Part shown: positions 1-8,980 of the stretch, in pieces | How positions within the stretch are numbered: the stretch's first letter is position 1 | Layout of the letters: the number at the start of each line of letters is the position of its first letter | DNA from: Phlegmacium glaucopus | Taxonomy: Eukaryota > Basidiomycota > Agaricomycetes > Agaricales > Cortinariaceae | Reading direction: 5' to 3' | Assembly (NCBI GenBank): GCA_015039465.1 | Contig: MU130082.1 | Span: 131,757 to 152,006, forward strand | Length of the DNA: 20,250 nucleotides | Notes under the pieces: model-generated | Databases searched by the model: none | What the model was told of the DNA's origin: nothing | Seen by the model: only the letters and a program-made list of their open reading frames with translations | Made by a program: the position numbers and the translations under genes

Positions 1-533
1 TTTAAAGTATGTGAGCATATACAGATACTTAGTACTAAAACCAAAACAACTGAAGTAGACGGAGGAACTAAACCCTTCTCCAAAAAAACGTTGCCGTACC
101 TGAGGCTCAACTAGCTCCTCCTATAGACCCTGTTTTATGGCTATTTACATGAACTTTTTAGGATTATCCTGTTAGTCATAAAGTCAGAATTAATACGTTC
201 AAAGCTTGCGTGTTTTTGGTATAAGAACACTTCCACCCAGTGGCACTCACTTTAGTACTTTTAAGTAAACGTAAGAACTGGAAACACTCATACGGTCACA
301 CTACTAGTCTACTGAAGTTAATGTAATGAATGATATGGTACTTGATTTTACCATTAACGCGGTCCCTCGGGCTCGGGATCGTCGGACTCCCATATTCAAA
401 GTATTAGTCCTAATAGTCCCCTACCTAGTATCTACACTCTAATTGAACTATACTTACCAATGATCACTTATTGCTCACACAACGCATGCACTACGTGTCT
501 CATGCATGCGCTGAGTGGCACGCACTTACACAC
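1..533. other. Left edge, no gene recognised
   Basis: I see no convincing coding frame in this stretch. Short open frames near 460-530 overlap the end of the chitin synthase fragment on the other strand and read through a CATGCA/GCATGC-rich stretch (about 484-512), so I treat them as chance. CpG dinucleotides are present at normal density, unlike the right half of the window. Confidence 0.5.
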
Positions 534-916
534 TCATGCCACGCTCTTTTCTACTTGCCCCAGTTTTATGACTGCATCAAAGTTGGCATCACTGAGGATT
601 GTGAGATCTCCTGGAACATGCGCTCTGGCAAGCTCGTACGAATGAGATTTCGGTGGCTCCTGTAAATTGACAGGGATTTTGGGAGGGCTTGTGTGTGTAA
701 TACCTTACTCCTTTGCGTTGTCATTGTCATGTGAAATTGCCTTGTATGGGTTCACAACAACGAGATTCGTCGCCCCAATCCAAGTATAGAGCAGGTTACT
801 TTGATACCGGTCTTGCAGGATGGCGAGAATACCATCTTCATTAGGGTAGAATGTCTCTGAGGCCTGATGAGCAGATGAGGTCGATGAGGTCGTTGGATTG
901 CGAGATTTAGTTGGAA
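534..916 (-). pseudogene. Chitin synthase myosin-motor N-terminal fragment (broken)
   Basis: On the minus strand, bases 916 to 709 read a peptide containing ILAILQDRY and then YTWIGATNLVVVNPYKA, ending AKE. This is the start of the myosin-like motor of fungal class V-type chitin synthases, where Y-T-x-I-G and V-x-V-N-P-x-K are hallmarks. A GTAAGG donor at 708 and an acceptor ending at 660 give a 49-nt intron; the next exon (659-534) contains PPKSHSYELA, resembling the PH.YELAAR stretch that follows in the family, then stops. Joining the two as drawn does not keep frame. A Ser/Asp-rich leader (SNDLIDLICSS) lies in another frame just upstream, implying a second frameshift. The ATP-binding loop, the rest of the motor and the membrane glycosyltransferase domain are absent, so this is a detached remnant, not a working cell-wall synthase. 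The family call for 709-850 is firm; the second exon is tentative. Confidence 0.6.
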
Positions 917-1391
917 GTCATGAAAAATTAAAAAATTAAAGATGTCTTCTGCACTGAACGGTTGCTCGCCACTGCCATAAACTCACCTCAGCCATTTTCC
1001 TTCCCTTTTTGCACATTCAGCAGAATTGACTGAGTCCAAGGGTATAGACTTTGATTTATCTACGTTGTCCAACGCCTCCAGACACAGACTGGTGCCCTCA
1101 CCTCTCAACTCATTCGTTATTCCACACGTGCCTAATTCATTCACTAGGTGGTGATCATTCTGTGGAATTAATGGTAGAAGGTCGGTTTTTCTTTGATTGG
1201 CTTGTTGATCCATTCCTGCACCTATTAACACCTTGTTCACGTTTGGTTACATCCTTAGCTCCTGTACCCACAATGAACGGTATGTTTTTAAACTCTTCAC
1301 GGTCGTTCTCTGATTGCTCTGTAGCTCCAATGAACGACATCCGCGTTTTAAGCCGCAACGCAGGGGGAATCAACCAAGTTTCAGCGAGGCA
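917..1391. other. Unassigned stretch with minus-strand open frames
   Basis: Two overlapping minus-strand frames (1373-1155 and 1240-983) have a coding-like composition: the first includes ATEQSENDREEFKN, the second ends KREGKWLR just before a GTGAGT donor at about 987. They could be exons upstream of the chitin synthase fragment or of an unrelated lost gene. I recognise no domain and cannot fix a start. Confidence 0.25.
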
Positions 1392-2124
1392 ATGGATCGA
1401 GGCAGCATTGGGAAGGGCTCCCGCTCGGACGGTAGCAGGAAATTATATCTGGGTTTTGATGTAAGTCATTCTGCATAGGTTCAATTTTCCTTCCCATTGG
1501 ACGCTTATGGGGATTAGGGGAGGGATTCACCAAAGCTATGACCCACGAGACCACTATTGTCTCCTCGGGTTTTGGCAGGATGGGCATGCATACAAAACGC
1601 TGCATATATACTCCAACGTGGAAAGCCAGTACTTCAAGGACGGCGGAAGGAAATTTGGGGTACATTACGGGAAAACTTTGGACTTGCCATTGGAGTGCGA
1701 GAATCTTGGGTACGTGATATTTCACAAATTCCTGATTTCAAATGGCTAATATTGTTTCCAGGTGAATTGAATTGCAGAGGTGCCGTGTAATTAGAAATGT
1801 AAAAAGAACAATTATCTTGGCGAAGAGGCAATACTACTGACGACCATGGGGTATAGAGCTTTGTATCTCCCATTTCACGGACACTCAATTTTGTTTCGTG
1901 TAGATTACTGTGCAAAATAGGCCCGAATGAAAAGGACTCGAAAGAGAGGTATGCCTCGCTCGTTGTGGGTGATATTACAAATGCTGATGAAGGCAGGGCA
2001 ATGAATAGGTCAAGCTGGCATTGGGAAGGAATGAACAGCAGGACCCAGGTGCTGCAAAGGCTAGGAAGTGCGCCATTTATTCTTTTCTTTACCTTCATTC
2101 GGCAACTGACCATCCATCAACTCA
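1392..2124 (+). other. Candidate exons of an unknown gene, plus strand
   Basis: Several pieces look coding but I cannot join them into one frame. Bases 1392-1460 read a 23-codon exon beginning MDRGSIGKGSR and ending LGFD at a GTAAGT donor (1461). Bases 1507-1745 are open in two frames, one with HAYKTLHIYSNVESQYFKDG, the other with RESWVRDISQIPDFKW; either could be real. An acceptor at 1903 opens a frame (1905-2171) containing KIGPNEKDSKERYASLVVGD. Codon choice favours C or G at third positions, as in the helicase downstream. No family recognised. The minus-strand open frame 2113-1634 over the same DNA looks less protein-like. Confidence 0.3.
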
Positions 2125-2572
2125 ATGTTGGAAGCCCCTCCATATTCCATGACTTGGCGAAATGTGCCTAGTAACTTGGAAATTCAGGGAGGATATTGGA
2201 CTATAAGGCAAGGCAAATACAACTTGACATCAATCGTAAGTCCTTCCGTTTAAGTGTCCGAATAGAATACACTTGATTGAATTTATTACTTAGAATCAAC
2301 CGCTTGTTGATGGGACCCAGGTCGAAGGGAACTGTCAGGCATTGATAGGACCTTCAATTTTTCCAAAGGAGATGAAGATTGATGGCCATTGACCTACCAA
2401 GATTGCACCCGGGAATCAGTGGGAGCCAGGCAGCTTGGGTTGCAAGAAACTGCGGCCATTGATTCTCCCCTATGAGCTACAGAAGGCTAACATTGTCTAT
2501 TCCATGCTCGGTCGTGAGGCACCTAGAGCTATCATCCATCATCAAATGATCCAAATATGGATCACCATGTAA
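2125..2572 (+). pseudogene. Two-exon unknown gene with an in-frame TGA
   Basis: An ATG at 2125 opens a 37-codon exon (MLEAPPYSMTWRNVPSNLE and onward) that ends at a GTAAGT donor at 2236. The acceptor at 2291-2293 restores the same frame after a 58-nt intron, and the second exon (2294-2572) continues with NQPLVDGTQVEGNCQALIG. A TGA at 2390-2392 interrupts it, after which the frame stays open for another 59 codons to TAA at 2570-2572, including LRPLILPYELQKANIVYSM. The clean splice and long frame on both sides of one stop suggest a recently broken gene; the TGA is one C-to-T change from CGA. It may belong with the exon candidates at 1392-2171. I do not recognise the protein. Confidence 0.35.
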
Positions 2573-3050
2573 TGACTTGCGTATTTTTGCAGCTACTTGC
2601 CTAACTTATTTTTTTCAATCATTACCAGATACAATGAAAAAAAAAAGAAATTGTTTGCAATTTGCCACACACAAAACCGGTCTTCCTTGTTTGAGATGGT
2701 CACAACAGGTGACCTAATACTGCTGAGTCCTGACCTTTCCAAACGTTGACCAGTCATGTGACCTTTCGTACAATACTTATACCAAAAAATTTCCTCATAG
2801 ACCGGTGACTGTCTGTATATGAATTTGTTGAAGATGAACCTGTCGATATACAGACCGGTACATTTGGTAATAATTTCACGTTGCGCCCGATTAGCACAGC
2901 CACATCCATTTATAGTAACCTCAAATCCGCCCGACCCTAAACTCTATGGTCACGTTCCATTCAACAAACTGCGTTACTACAGCGTTAGCCCCACATTCAA
3001 ACGCTGCCATCTGTTTTTCTAGTGCTTTATTCTGATTTTATCTTCAGTTT
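2573..3050. other. Intergenic region upstream of the helicase
   Basis: No gene seen. There is a short A-run (2636-2650), a TATAC-like AT patch near 2775-2790, and an imperfect inverted repeat: ACCGGT then CTGTATAT (2801-2820) pairs with ATATACAGACCGGT (2846-2859), the left arm carrying six extra bases. The 67-codon open frame at 2819-3022 has no coding character that I can see. Confidence 0.4.
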
Positions 3051-4101
3051 ATGGTTCCTATGGATTCTCCAGAGCTTCAGGATATCCGAAATCTTGCACC
3101 CGATGTACTGCCACTTGTGTATTTAACAATGATTCCGGAGGATCGCCGTTTGGTTTCTGAGGCTTTCTGGGAGGAATTTAGCGAGAAAGAAAGGGCTATC
3201 GGATATCGTGCATGCTTGCTTCTATGGGTACTCTCGAAATCTATGAAGGTCCCTCGGGAATTTCAAATACGTGGAACAATTGCAACGCTTTCGAACAGAG
3301 ACTCGCTGCTTGATGTTGGGACCAATGCTGGCAAGACTTTATGTATCGTTCTGCCATGTCTTGTTTCTCTGGATACTCTGGCTGTTGTTTTCTCCCCTCT
3401 GAAGCGTCTACAAGCTGTTCAAGTCCTCACCTTTGAGGAATATGGTGTCAAAGCAATTGCCATAAATGAGGATACTCCTAATGACTCGGATCTCTGGAAG
3501 GTCTGCTTGTTGCTGGATCTCTTTCGTCTGATATATAACCCCCTGGTACCCATAGAACATACAGAAAGGAGCGTATAACGTGCTCATTGTCCAGCCTGAA
3601 CAGCTTTGCGTGATGCACGGCCATAAGCCTCGGCTAGCATGTCTAATCGACGAAGACCACAAATTCGCCAAGTTAATCAGACACTTACACATTGATGAGG
3701 CTCATTTTATCCATACTGCTGGACTTGGGCACTATGGACTTCCTGCTTTCCGCCCTGCCTGGGGTCGTCTCAGCGAATTTCGTATTAAAATTGGACGAGA
3801 TGTCCCAACTCAGGCGCTCTCTGGGACTCAGCCCGAACACATCAAGGCGACAATTATCAAAAGCTTACTCTTCAACGAGGATACCTTTCTGTCAATTAAA
3901 CTGACCAGTAACCAGCCAAACATTGTCTATGCAACACATCCGATTGTTGGTGTACTCTCAGATATGCGGAATTTAGACTTTCTCATTCCTGTTCCATACC
4001 CTGCTGGCTGGATCATGCCAAAAACTGTTGTCTTCCATGACAACATCGACCTGGCTACTGATGGTGCAACATATCACATTAGCAGAGAGCCAGGCCAGTG
4101 A
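3051..4101 (+). CDS. RecQ-like DEAH-box helicase, N-terminal half only
   Basis: Exons 3051-3500 and 3556-4101 are joined by a 55-nt GT..AG intron (branch-like CTGAT at 3527-3531); splicing restores NIQKGAYNVLIVQPEQL, the family sequence, giving about 331 residues. Motifs in order: motif I region DVGTNAGKT (about residue 88-96), motif Ia FSPLKRLQAVQ, IVQPEQL, motif II HIDEAHFIH, motif III ALSGTQP, and the motif IV-like KTVVFHDNIDLATD near the end. These mark an ATP-dependent DNA helicase of the RecQ-like group that is multicopy in mushroom genomes. The second RecA lobe is missing: the frame leaves the family after ATYH and stops at 4099-4101. Motif I has Asn where family members have Gly (TGAGKT becomes TNAGKT), which would weaken ATP binding. 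No internal stops, so truncation looks recent or the product is tolerated. ATG at 3051 is the first in frame; a second Met follows at codon 4. Confidence 0.8.
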
Positions 4102-4186
4102 AAGTTTAGGGTAGGGCAGATTCAGGGTTACTATATCAGGGAGTGGCTGTGCTAATCAGACGCAACAGGAAAATATTCCCAGACAT

Positions 4187-4222
4187 ACCAGCCTGAATAT
4201 TGATTCTCATATTCAGGCTGGT
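4187..4222. repeat. Perfect 14-bp inverted repeat (hairpin)
   Basis: ACCAGCCTGAATAT (4187-4200) is exactly complementary to ATATTCAGGCTGGT (4209-4222) across an 8-base loop. It lies 85 bp after the helicase stop and 111 bp before the next ATG. No T-tract follows it, and bacterial-style termination is not expected in a fungus. It could be the remnant tip of an inserted element or a cruciform-forming site. Confidence 0.85.
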
Positions 4223-4333
4223 CACGAGCCTAATTTCCTCACACCCATTTGAAATCGCTTGATTTGACCTTCAACCCATGTCAAATTACTCACTCTACTG
4301 GACCCACATCTTTCCTCCTACTCATCCTAAACA

Positions 4334-4878
4334 ATGGGCGCCATCAGAAAGGGCTATTTTGTGGAATTCCAACGAAACGCAAACTTACAATGGGAAACTG
4401 GCACCTACATGGGTAGGTACTGGAAGTTTTTAAAAGAGCATGAAAATGTCCTCAGAGTGAGTCATACCTCCACGCGTTGTGTAACTCGGAGGCTCATATC
4501 TTTCAGGCAAACGGACAATATAAGGTAGGTATATTTAGTTCTAGAGGGTCTATACCAAATTCCCAATGCCGTTTCCTGCAGAGTATGCCTGCCTTGAAGA
4601 GCGTAAGTAGGAATTACCTTACATCCCAGGATGCTTTCCAATGAACCATTCAAGAGGATTATCAGGCACATAGTGGAAATAAGGCGCTACGGAAAGCGCA
4701 AGAAAAAGATAGCAGTTCCTTTGAGATGTGTGAGGAAGATATAAGGGCATTATTTTGTTCAATGATCACACTATGCATTTCTTCGGATAAAATTATATGC
4801 TATATTGTCTTGCACCACTCCTCTGGGAAAAAAATGCAGTGTGTCCTCGCCACTCAAACTCACACCTCTGCTCTTTAG
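4334..4878 (+). CDS. Unknown four-exon gene with two micro-exons
   Basis: Model: exons 4334-4456 (41 codons), 4507-4524 (6 codons), 4582-4602 (7 codons) and 4666-4878 (70 codons plus TAG). The three introns (50, 57 and 63 nt) begin GTGAGT, GTAGGT and GTAAGT and end TTTCAG, CTGCAG and ATCAG; all are phase 0 and the joined frame has no stop, giving 124 residues. The product starts MGAIRKGYFVEFQRN; the last exon has a charged segment (NKALRKAQEKDSS) followed by CEEDIRALFCSM and a hydrophobic, Cys-containing stretch. I recognise no domain or signal peptide. The start context is AAACAATGG. Its 3' end converges on the DIRS remnant 33 bp away. The agreement of three splice sites supports a real gene, but micro-exons can arise by chance in manual models, and simple read-through of the first exon gives an alternative 64-residue frame. 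Confidence 0.45.
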
Positions 4879-4910
4879 CTCAAATTCATAGGTCTTGAGA
4901 CAGAAACTAC

Positions 4911-5235
4911 CTCCTTTGTCACAATAAAGAAGACATCACTATAGTAATGTTTGATACCCCTGATGACACGCTGGATAGTGGGGGATTCACATGGGTCAAA
5001 TGGGAGGCCTGCATCAACGTGCAAGGAACAAACACTTTAATGGTTTTGGGCATGATCCTATGGTCGCCAAGGAATGCAACCCATTCGAGTATTCCCTGAG
5101 GGGTAGCTGGGAGGAACTGGCCTGGCTGGACGAGGAGGGAAGGGCGAACCCCTACAAAGTCAATGTAGAGCGCTGACCGGAAGAATATGTTTTCCAAGTG
5201 CTGGATGCAAGGCCATGCCATAGGTAGAAGCCGAC
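4911..5235 (-). pseudogene. DIRS-type tyrosine recombinase, core-binding domain fragment
   Basis: Read on the minus strand in three shifting frames. From about 5235: WHGLASSTWKTYSSGQRS, then a shift into FLPATPQGILEWVAFLGDH and MPKTIKVF, then a second shift into LHVDAGLPFDPCE followed by SPTIQRVIRGIKHYY. Together these follow the order of the SAM-like DNA-binding half of the tyrosine recombinases of DIRS-like retrotransposons in Agaricomycetes. The catalytic half (the R..H-x-x-R..Y residues) is missing: family similarity ends near 4930. The recombinase would integrate the element as a circular DNA; this copy cannot. It sits directly after the RNase H piece on the same strand, as expected for one element. 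Bases after 5030 appear to have lost several codons. Confidence 0.75.
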
Positions 5236-5239
5236 CCGT

Positions 5240-5830
5240 CGAGAGAGGTGAGAGTGCGCCTCATACAACTAAGCTGGGATTTCGGAGGCGAGGAGGCCCT
5301 GAGAAGCCGTGGGGCCAGCTGGAAGAGGTGGCTGTACTGAAAACAAGAAGCAGCGTCAGCGAGCACATTCACTTTAGATGGGATCCAAATACAACAACAA
5401 GAAAATTGGAGAGAGGCAGCCATCATGGAGATCAAGCGCACAATTGGCATTGAATGAGGTGAACGGCAGGTTCCTGAATTTAACCAGGCAACCACATCCT
5501 GGTTATTGCAGTGAATATTGAATATTGATGTGGTGTCCGTGGCAAAGGTCACCCCAGCGGAGGATAGCCTGGAGAATTGCATAAATCTCCTTAAATTGGA
5601 TGTCTTGGTCCTGAAAGCGACGAGGAGTACAAGAAGAGAACCAGAAGGAATTGAAAATCCCGCCAAGCCCTTTGTGGCCACTGGCATCATCAGTATATAA
5701 ATCAAAAGATGGTTCTGAAGAATGTAAAATACGAATCCCATTCATTCCATGGGCTGCAGAAGTGCTGCCACCAGTTGATATCATATTGTGTGCTAGATGG
5801 AATGTGGAGACAGGAGAAAGGGGACTTGAA
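5240..5830 (-). pseudogene. DIRS-type retrotransposon RNase H-like domain (frameshifted)
   Basis: On the minus strand the order is INWWQHF (about 5790), then FDLYTDDASGHKGLGGIF, DIQFKEIYAILQAILRWGD, then after a frame change near 5520 CNNQDVVAWLNSGTCRSP, CCIWIPSKVNVLADAAS and FQLAPRLLRASSPPKSQL. These are the Asp-, Glu- and Asp-bearing motifs of the RNase H-like fold that follows reverse transcriptase in DIRS-like elements; the first motif has an extra Asp relative to the usual YTDASG. The reverse transcriptase itself is not visible: upstream (higher coordinates) the element runs into a minisatellite at 5842. The reading frame changes at least twice within this domain and the recombinase after it, so the copy is dead. 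Confidence 0.8.
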
Positions 5831-5841
5831 TCTCATTGAGA

Positions 5842-5951
5842 AGACAACCAGACAACCAGACAACCAGACCAGACAACCAGACCAGACAACCAGACAACCA
5901 GACCAGACAACCAGACAACCAGACCAGACTACCAGACAACCAGACAACCAA
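5842..5951. repeat. CCAGACAA minisatellite
   Basis: About 110 bp built of CAGACAAC and CAGACCAGACAAC units (8-13 bp), read on the plus strand as Thr-Thr-Arg-Gln-Pro-Asp-type peptides and on the minus strand as Cys-Leu-Val-Val-Trp-Ser-Gly. It abuts the point where the DIRS element loses its reverse transcriptase, so it may mark the breakpoint. Confidence 0.9.
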
Positions 5952-7229
5952 ACTCAATTGACAAATTTTCTATGGTGGTAAGGATCAAGAAAGCCATTGA
6001 AACCCTAAGATTTCTTCAATGATTCATTGACAGCCATTGAAGATTGTTCAACAGCAGCTCACCAAGAGCAGAATAATAGCTGCTCCAAGAGTCAAAATGC
6101 CTTTCCGAAATACCTAGTAATACAAGTCTGGATCTATGGGAAATGGAACAACACAGATGAATATTTTGAAAGAAATATGCATACTGGGGACACATCTATG
6201 GTCAAAACCACCAATCTGGTATATCTGGAGCCGCAATGCTGTCATCTGCAAAGGAAAGGATGGATCAGGACTGGCACTAATGCATGTACAAGCAACACAT
6301 CCGGAACATATGGGAGTGAGAGTTGACTGGGAGTAGGTAAGGTAACAAGGACATTAGAATTAAAAGAAATGGGCAGATGTGGGGAAGCCACAGTGGCTAC
6401 ACGAGGACTATGAATTTGGTAGTATAAGCACAAAGGAGTGCGGTTGAAAGAAAGCCCATTGCGGAGTCACCATGAAGGGTTCAGAGTGCGGAGATGGTCG
6501 AGATGACAATGTGGGAGAGAGAGAGGGAAAGAGATGGTGGTTGTTGATGATCTTTTGATAAGGACAGTGAGCGATGGATGAGTTCCAAGTCCACAAATAA
6601 GCAACGTGTGAGAATTGGAAGACTGGAGAAGAATAGGTTCGCCATTTTCCCAGTCACGTGATCAGTAGCGGTTTGGATAGCCCTACTACCACAACGTGAC
6701 AACAGCTCACAGGAGGAGTTTCCATCTGCCTATCTTCATTTTTTAGAGAATTAACAGTGCAAGCAGCCTCTTTGTATTTTCCGGTGTCCTTTGTTGAAGA
6801 TAAATATATCCAGCTGTTGGAATAATTCGCAGCTGGAACAAAAAGAAACTGCAAGTCTTAACTTAGGACAAAGTTGTTTATTAATAATGCACCTAGAAAA
6901 AAAAACTTTAACTAGGTATTTGCTAGATGAATAACTAAAAGAATAAACAAGGGAACTTGCTTATCAACTTTAGTAGAAATTTGAGACTCAATATGAAAAA
7001 AATTATGACTCACAAATGTGACCGCTGATGTGACACAAAAACAAAAGGGACAATAAGATATAAGAAGATAAAACACTTAAGAAAATATCAACCAGTCAGA
7101 ACTTGCATAATCCAAAATTTCCAACATAGCTACCATCGCTCTGGAGTCTATGGGTTGATTATGTAATGACAGTAGTATAAGTTAAAAAGCAAAAGAGTAG
7201 TTTGTCTATGTTTGGGTGACTCTTATCAG
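5952..7229. other. Unassigned region
   Basis: No family recognised on either strand. Plus-strand open frames at 6027-6326 and 6136-6336 overlap in different frames and neither looks clearly coding. A GA-rich patch (GAGAGAGAGG) lies near 6514-6535. From about 6850 the DNA becomes AT-rich (short A-runs at 6897-6906) with no frame above about 40 codons that I would trust. CpG drops noticeably in this interval compared with the left side. Confidence 0.4.
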
Positions 7230-8095
7230 CATACTACGATGACTTCTATGAGTGGCTGGTTTGGAAACCATGATGAATGGCGCAGATTGGCTTCTTAATG
7301 TATCAGATTTGTTGACTTCATCACTGCTCACTTAATCTGGTGAGTTGCCCACCCTATCTTGTGGACTTTTCTGACTGGGATCTTGCAGATCCCAATGGAC
7401 TTTCACCAAGAAAAAGGCTATGAATGTGGCTAGCAGCTTTGATCATGGATTGCATTGGCTGGGGCTGTTGGGTTGTATGGTGATGAATGGTGAGACTTTA
7501 TTTCGTCTGTAAGAATCACTACTGACTTTGATCTCACAGATCAGGCTTTCTACACCTGTGACAATGTCAACAGGAGGGTTCTGGGATGCTGCATCCATCA
7601 TACTTTGGATCACATCCACTGTATATCAGATTTTGTTTCAGTCACCGGTGCGCGTCTGGTCCTATAATTTGACCCCATCCATTCTTCATTGGAGTTGTTG
7701 TTTTTTACCACCCTTCTGTTGCTACATCTGATAAGAATACTGTACCCTCATCAAATATATTTTCTTTGTTTCATTTGAATGGTTGGCTATGGAAAAGCTG
7801 AGAAATATTGACCCTGATGAGTGAGAAAAAAATCCTTGTTATTCTTGGGTCCAGGTCTTGGGCCAACTATGCACAGGGTGGATGAACACAGTGCATATTT
7901 GTTTGACCTCAGGTTAAACCTCAGGAACCTCAAGACTCAAGTTTTGTTTGAACAATTCTCATCAATCATGAGGTCTCGATATTCTCAATAGCACGGCTCC
8001 GCTGTGTAGGGTGTTTCTTTCAGTTTGGCATCTAAGGTAGACCCTAGTTCATGATCAGAGGCATTGCCACCATCAGAATCTGTTGATGGGACAAT
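7230..8095 (-). pseudogene. Decayed coding remnant of unknown function
   Basis: On the minus strand, 7601-7443 reads MMDAASQNPPVDIVTGVESL and on to a TGA at 7445-7443; the same frame stays open beyond it to about 7260 with one more stop (TAA), including LVKVHWDLQDPSQKS and DEVNKSDTLRSQSAP. Further upstream on the same strand, 8083-7990 reads STDSDGGNASDHELGSTLD and on to TAEPCY. The amino-acid mix (Ser, Asp, Glu, Lys) is typical of a disordered protein, not of random AT-rich DNA. The parts may be exons of one gene. No domain is recognised; the plus-strand frame 7528-7731 is its shadow. Confidence 0.35.
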
Positions 8096-8136
8096 AATAT
8101 TTCACAAGAGGCTGTTCCTTCGGCAGAGGGCTCCTT

Positions 8137-8880
8137 GTGTACTTGTGCGTGTTAATGGCATTATGGTTGCTATGGGGATCTAACCAGATAAGTCACCTCC
8201 CCATTTCTATCCATTCAGACAGTCAGACTTTCTCAGGATATCACTTAATCTCACACCTTACAAGACAAGCAGAAACCCTAATAGCTAACTCTGAATCAAC
8301 AAGAATCCAGAAGAGGATAACATTGAGGTGGATAGCAGCCTATGAGAACTTAAAGGGCAATGAAAGGGCTGATGAGGAAGCGAAGAAGGCTGCGGCAGGC
8401 TCATAGATGGTCAAAATTTTACCACACCCTCTGCGACAGCCACTACCACTCAGCTCTGGGATAATGAATACCCAATACATGTACAAGCTGGTGGCGGAAT
8501 GGAAAATAAAATGGGATATTTCACCTTGAAAGGAACAGAACACTTCAACAATGTTGACCCTGACTTCCCTTTCAACAAGTAAAGAAAAATGCAAGAAGGC
8601 TCTACTAGTCCTCAAAACAGTCTAATCTTCCAGATATGATCCAATCACTTCCCACTGAACATCTACCTACACAGAATTGGCAAAGCTGCCTCAAAACACT
8701 GCAAGTCCTGCTGGAGGGTGTGACAAGATGAAGTTGTGGAGATGGTCATCCATTTCTTTTTTAAATGCCCCTGGTACAACTACAAGAGACATGATCTTGA
8801 TCCGACCTCAATTGAGGAACCTAAGAGCCATCCTTGCAAAGAAGGATTATATTAAGGAGTTGATACATTTTATAGGGTGA
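8137..8880 (+). pseudogene. Tad1-like LINE: RNase H and C-terminal zinc knuckle, decayed
   Basis: Bases 8180-8400 read ISIHSDSQTFSG, then KRITLRWIAAYENLKGNERADEEAKKAA, matching the D-S-Q and W-x-x-A-H-x-x-x-x-G-N-E-x-A-D motifs of the RNase H domain at the end of Tad1-group non-LTR retrotransposons (His is replaced by Tyr here). After a TAG (8404-8406) the frame continues with LRQPLP and EWKIKWDIS, a TGA, and a frameshift into PLNIYLHRIGKAASKHCKSC, then VIHFFFKCPWYNYKRHDLD (the C-x-x-C...H...C knuckle) and, after another shift, AKKDYIKELIHFIG to a stop at 8880. Endonuclease and reverse transcriptase domains are absent, as expected of a 5'-truncated copy. A TGA before SNHFPLN sits where the family has Arg, one C-to-T step from CGA. 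The end lies 100 bp from the convergent JmjC-like gene. Confidence 0.75.
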
Positions 8881-8980
8881 ACAGGTCCCTTCAAAAACTC
8901 AGGTGATATCATTCAAGTTGCAAATGCACAGTAGTCTGTTGCGAAGCAGATAGATGTACAAGACTACAAAATTGTTCATT

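Noticed and set aside
1051..1464. 137-codon plus-strand ORF
   Set aside because: Composition is unlike a protein (Pro/Thr/Ser/His scatter) and two minus-strand frames over the same bases look more coding.
5187..5839. Plus-strand ORFs of 60-88 codons
   Set aside because: Antisense shadows of the RNase H and recombinase fragments on the minus strand.
5702..5981. Frames with repeated TTRQPDNQ or SGCLVVW peptides
   Set aside because: Product of the CCAGACAA minisatellite; overlaps the end of the DIRS remnant.
6027..6336. Overlapping plus-strand ORFs considered as a retrotransposon gag or endonuclease
   Set aside because: No zinc-knuckle or endonuclease motif could be seen in either frame; left as unassigned.
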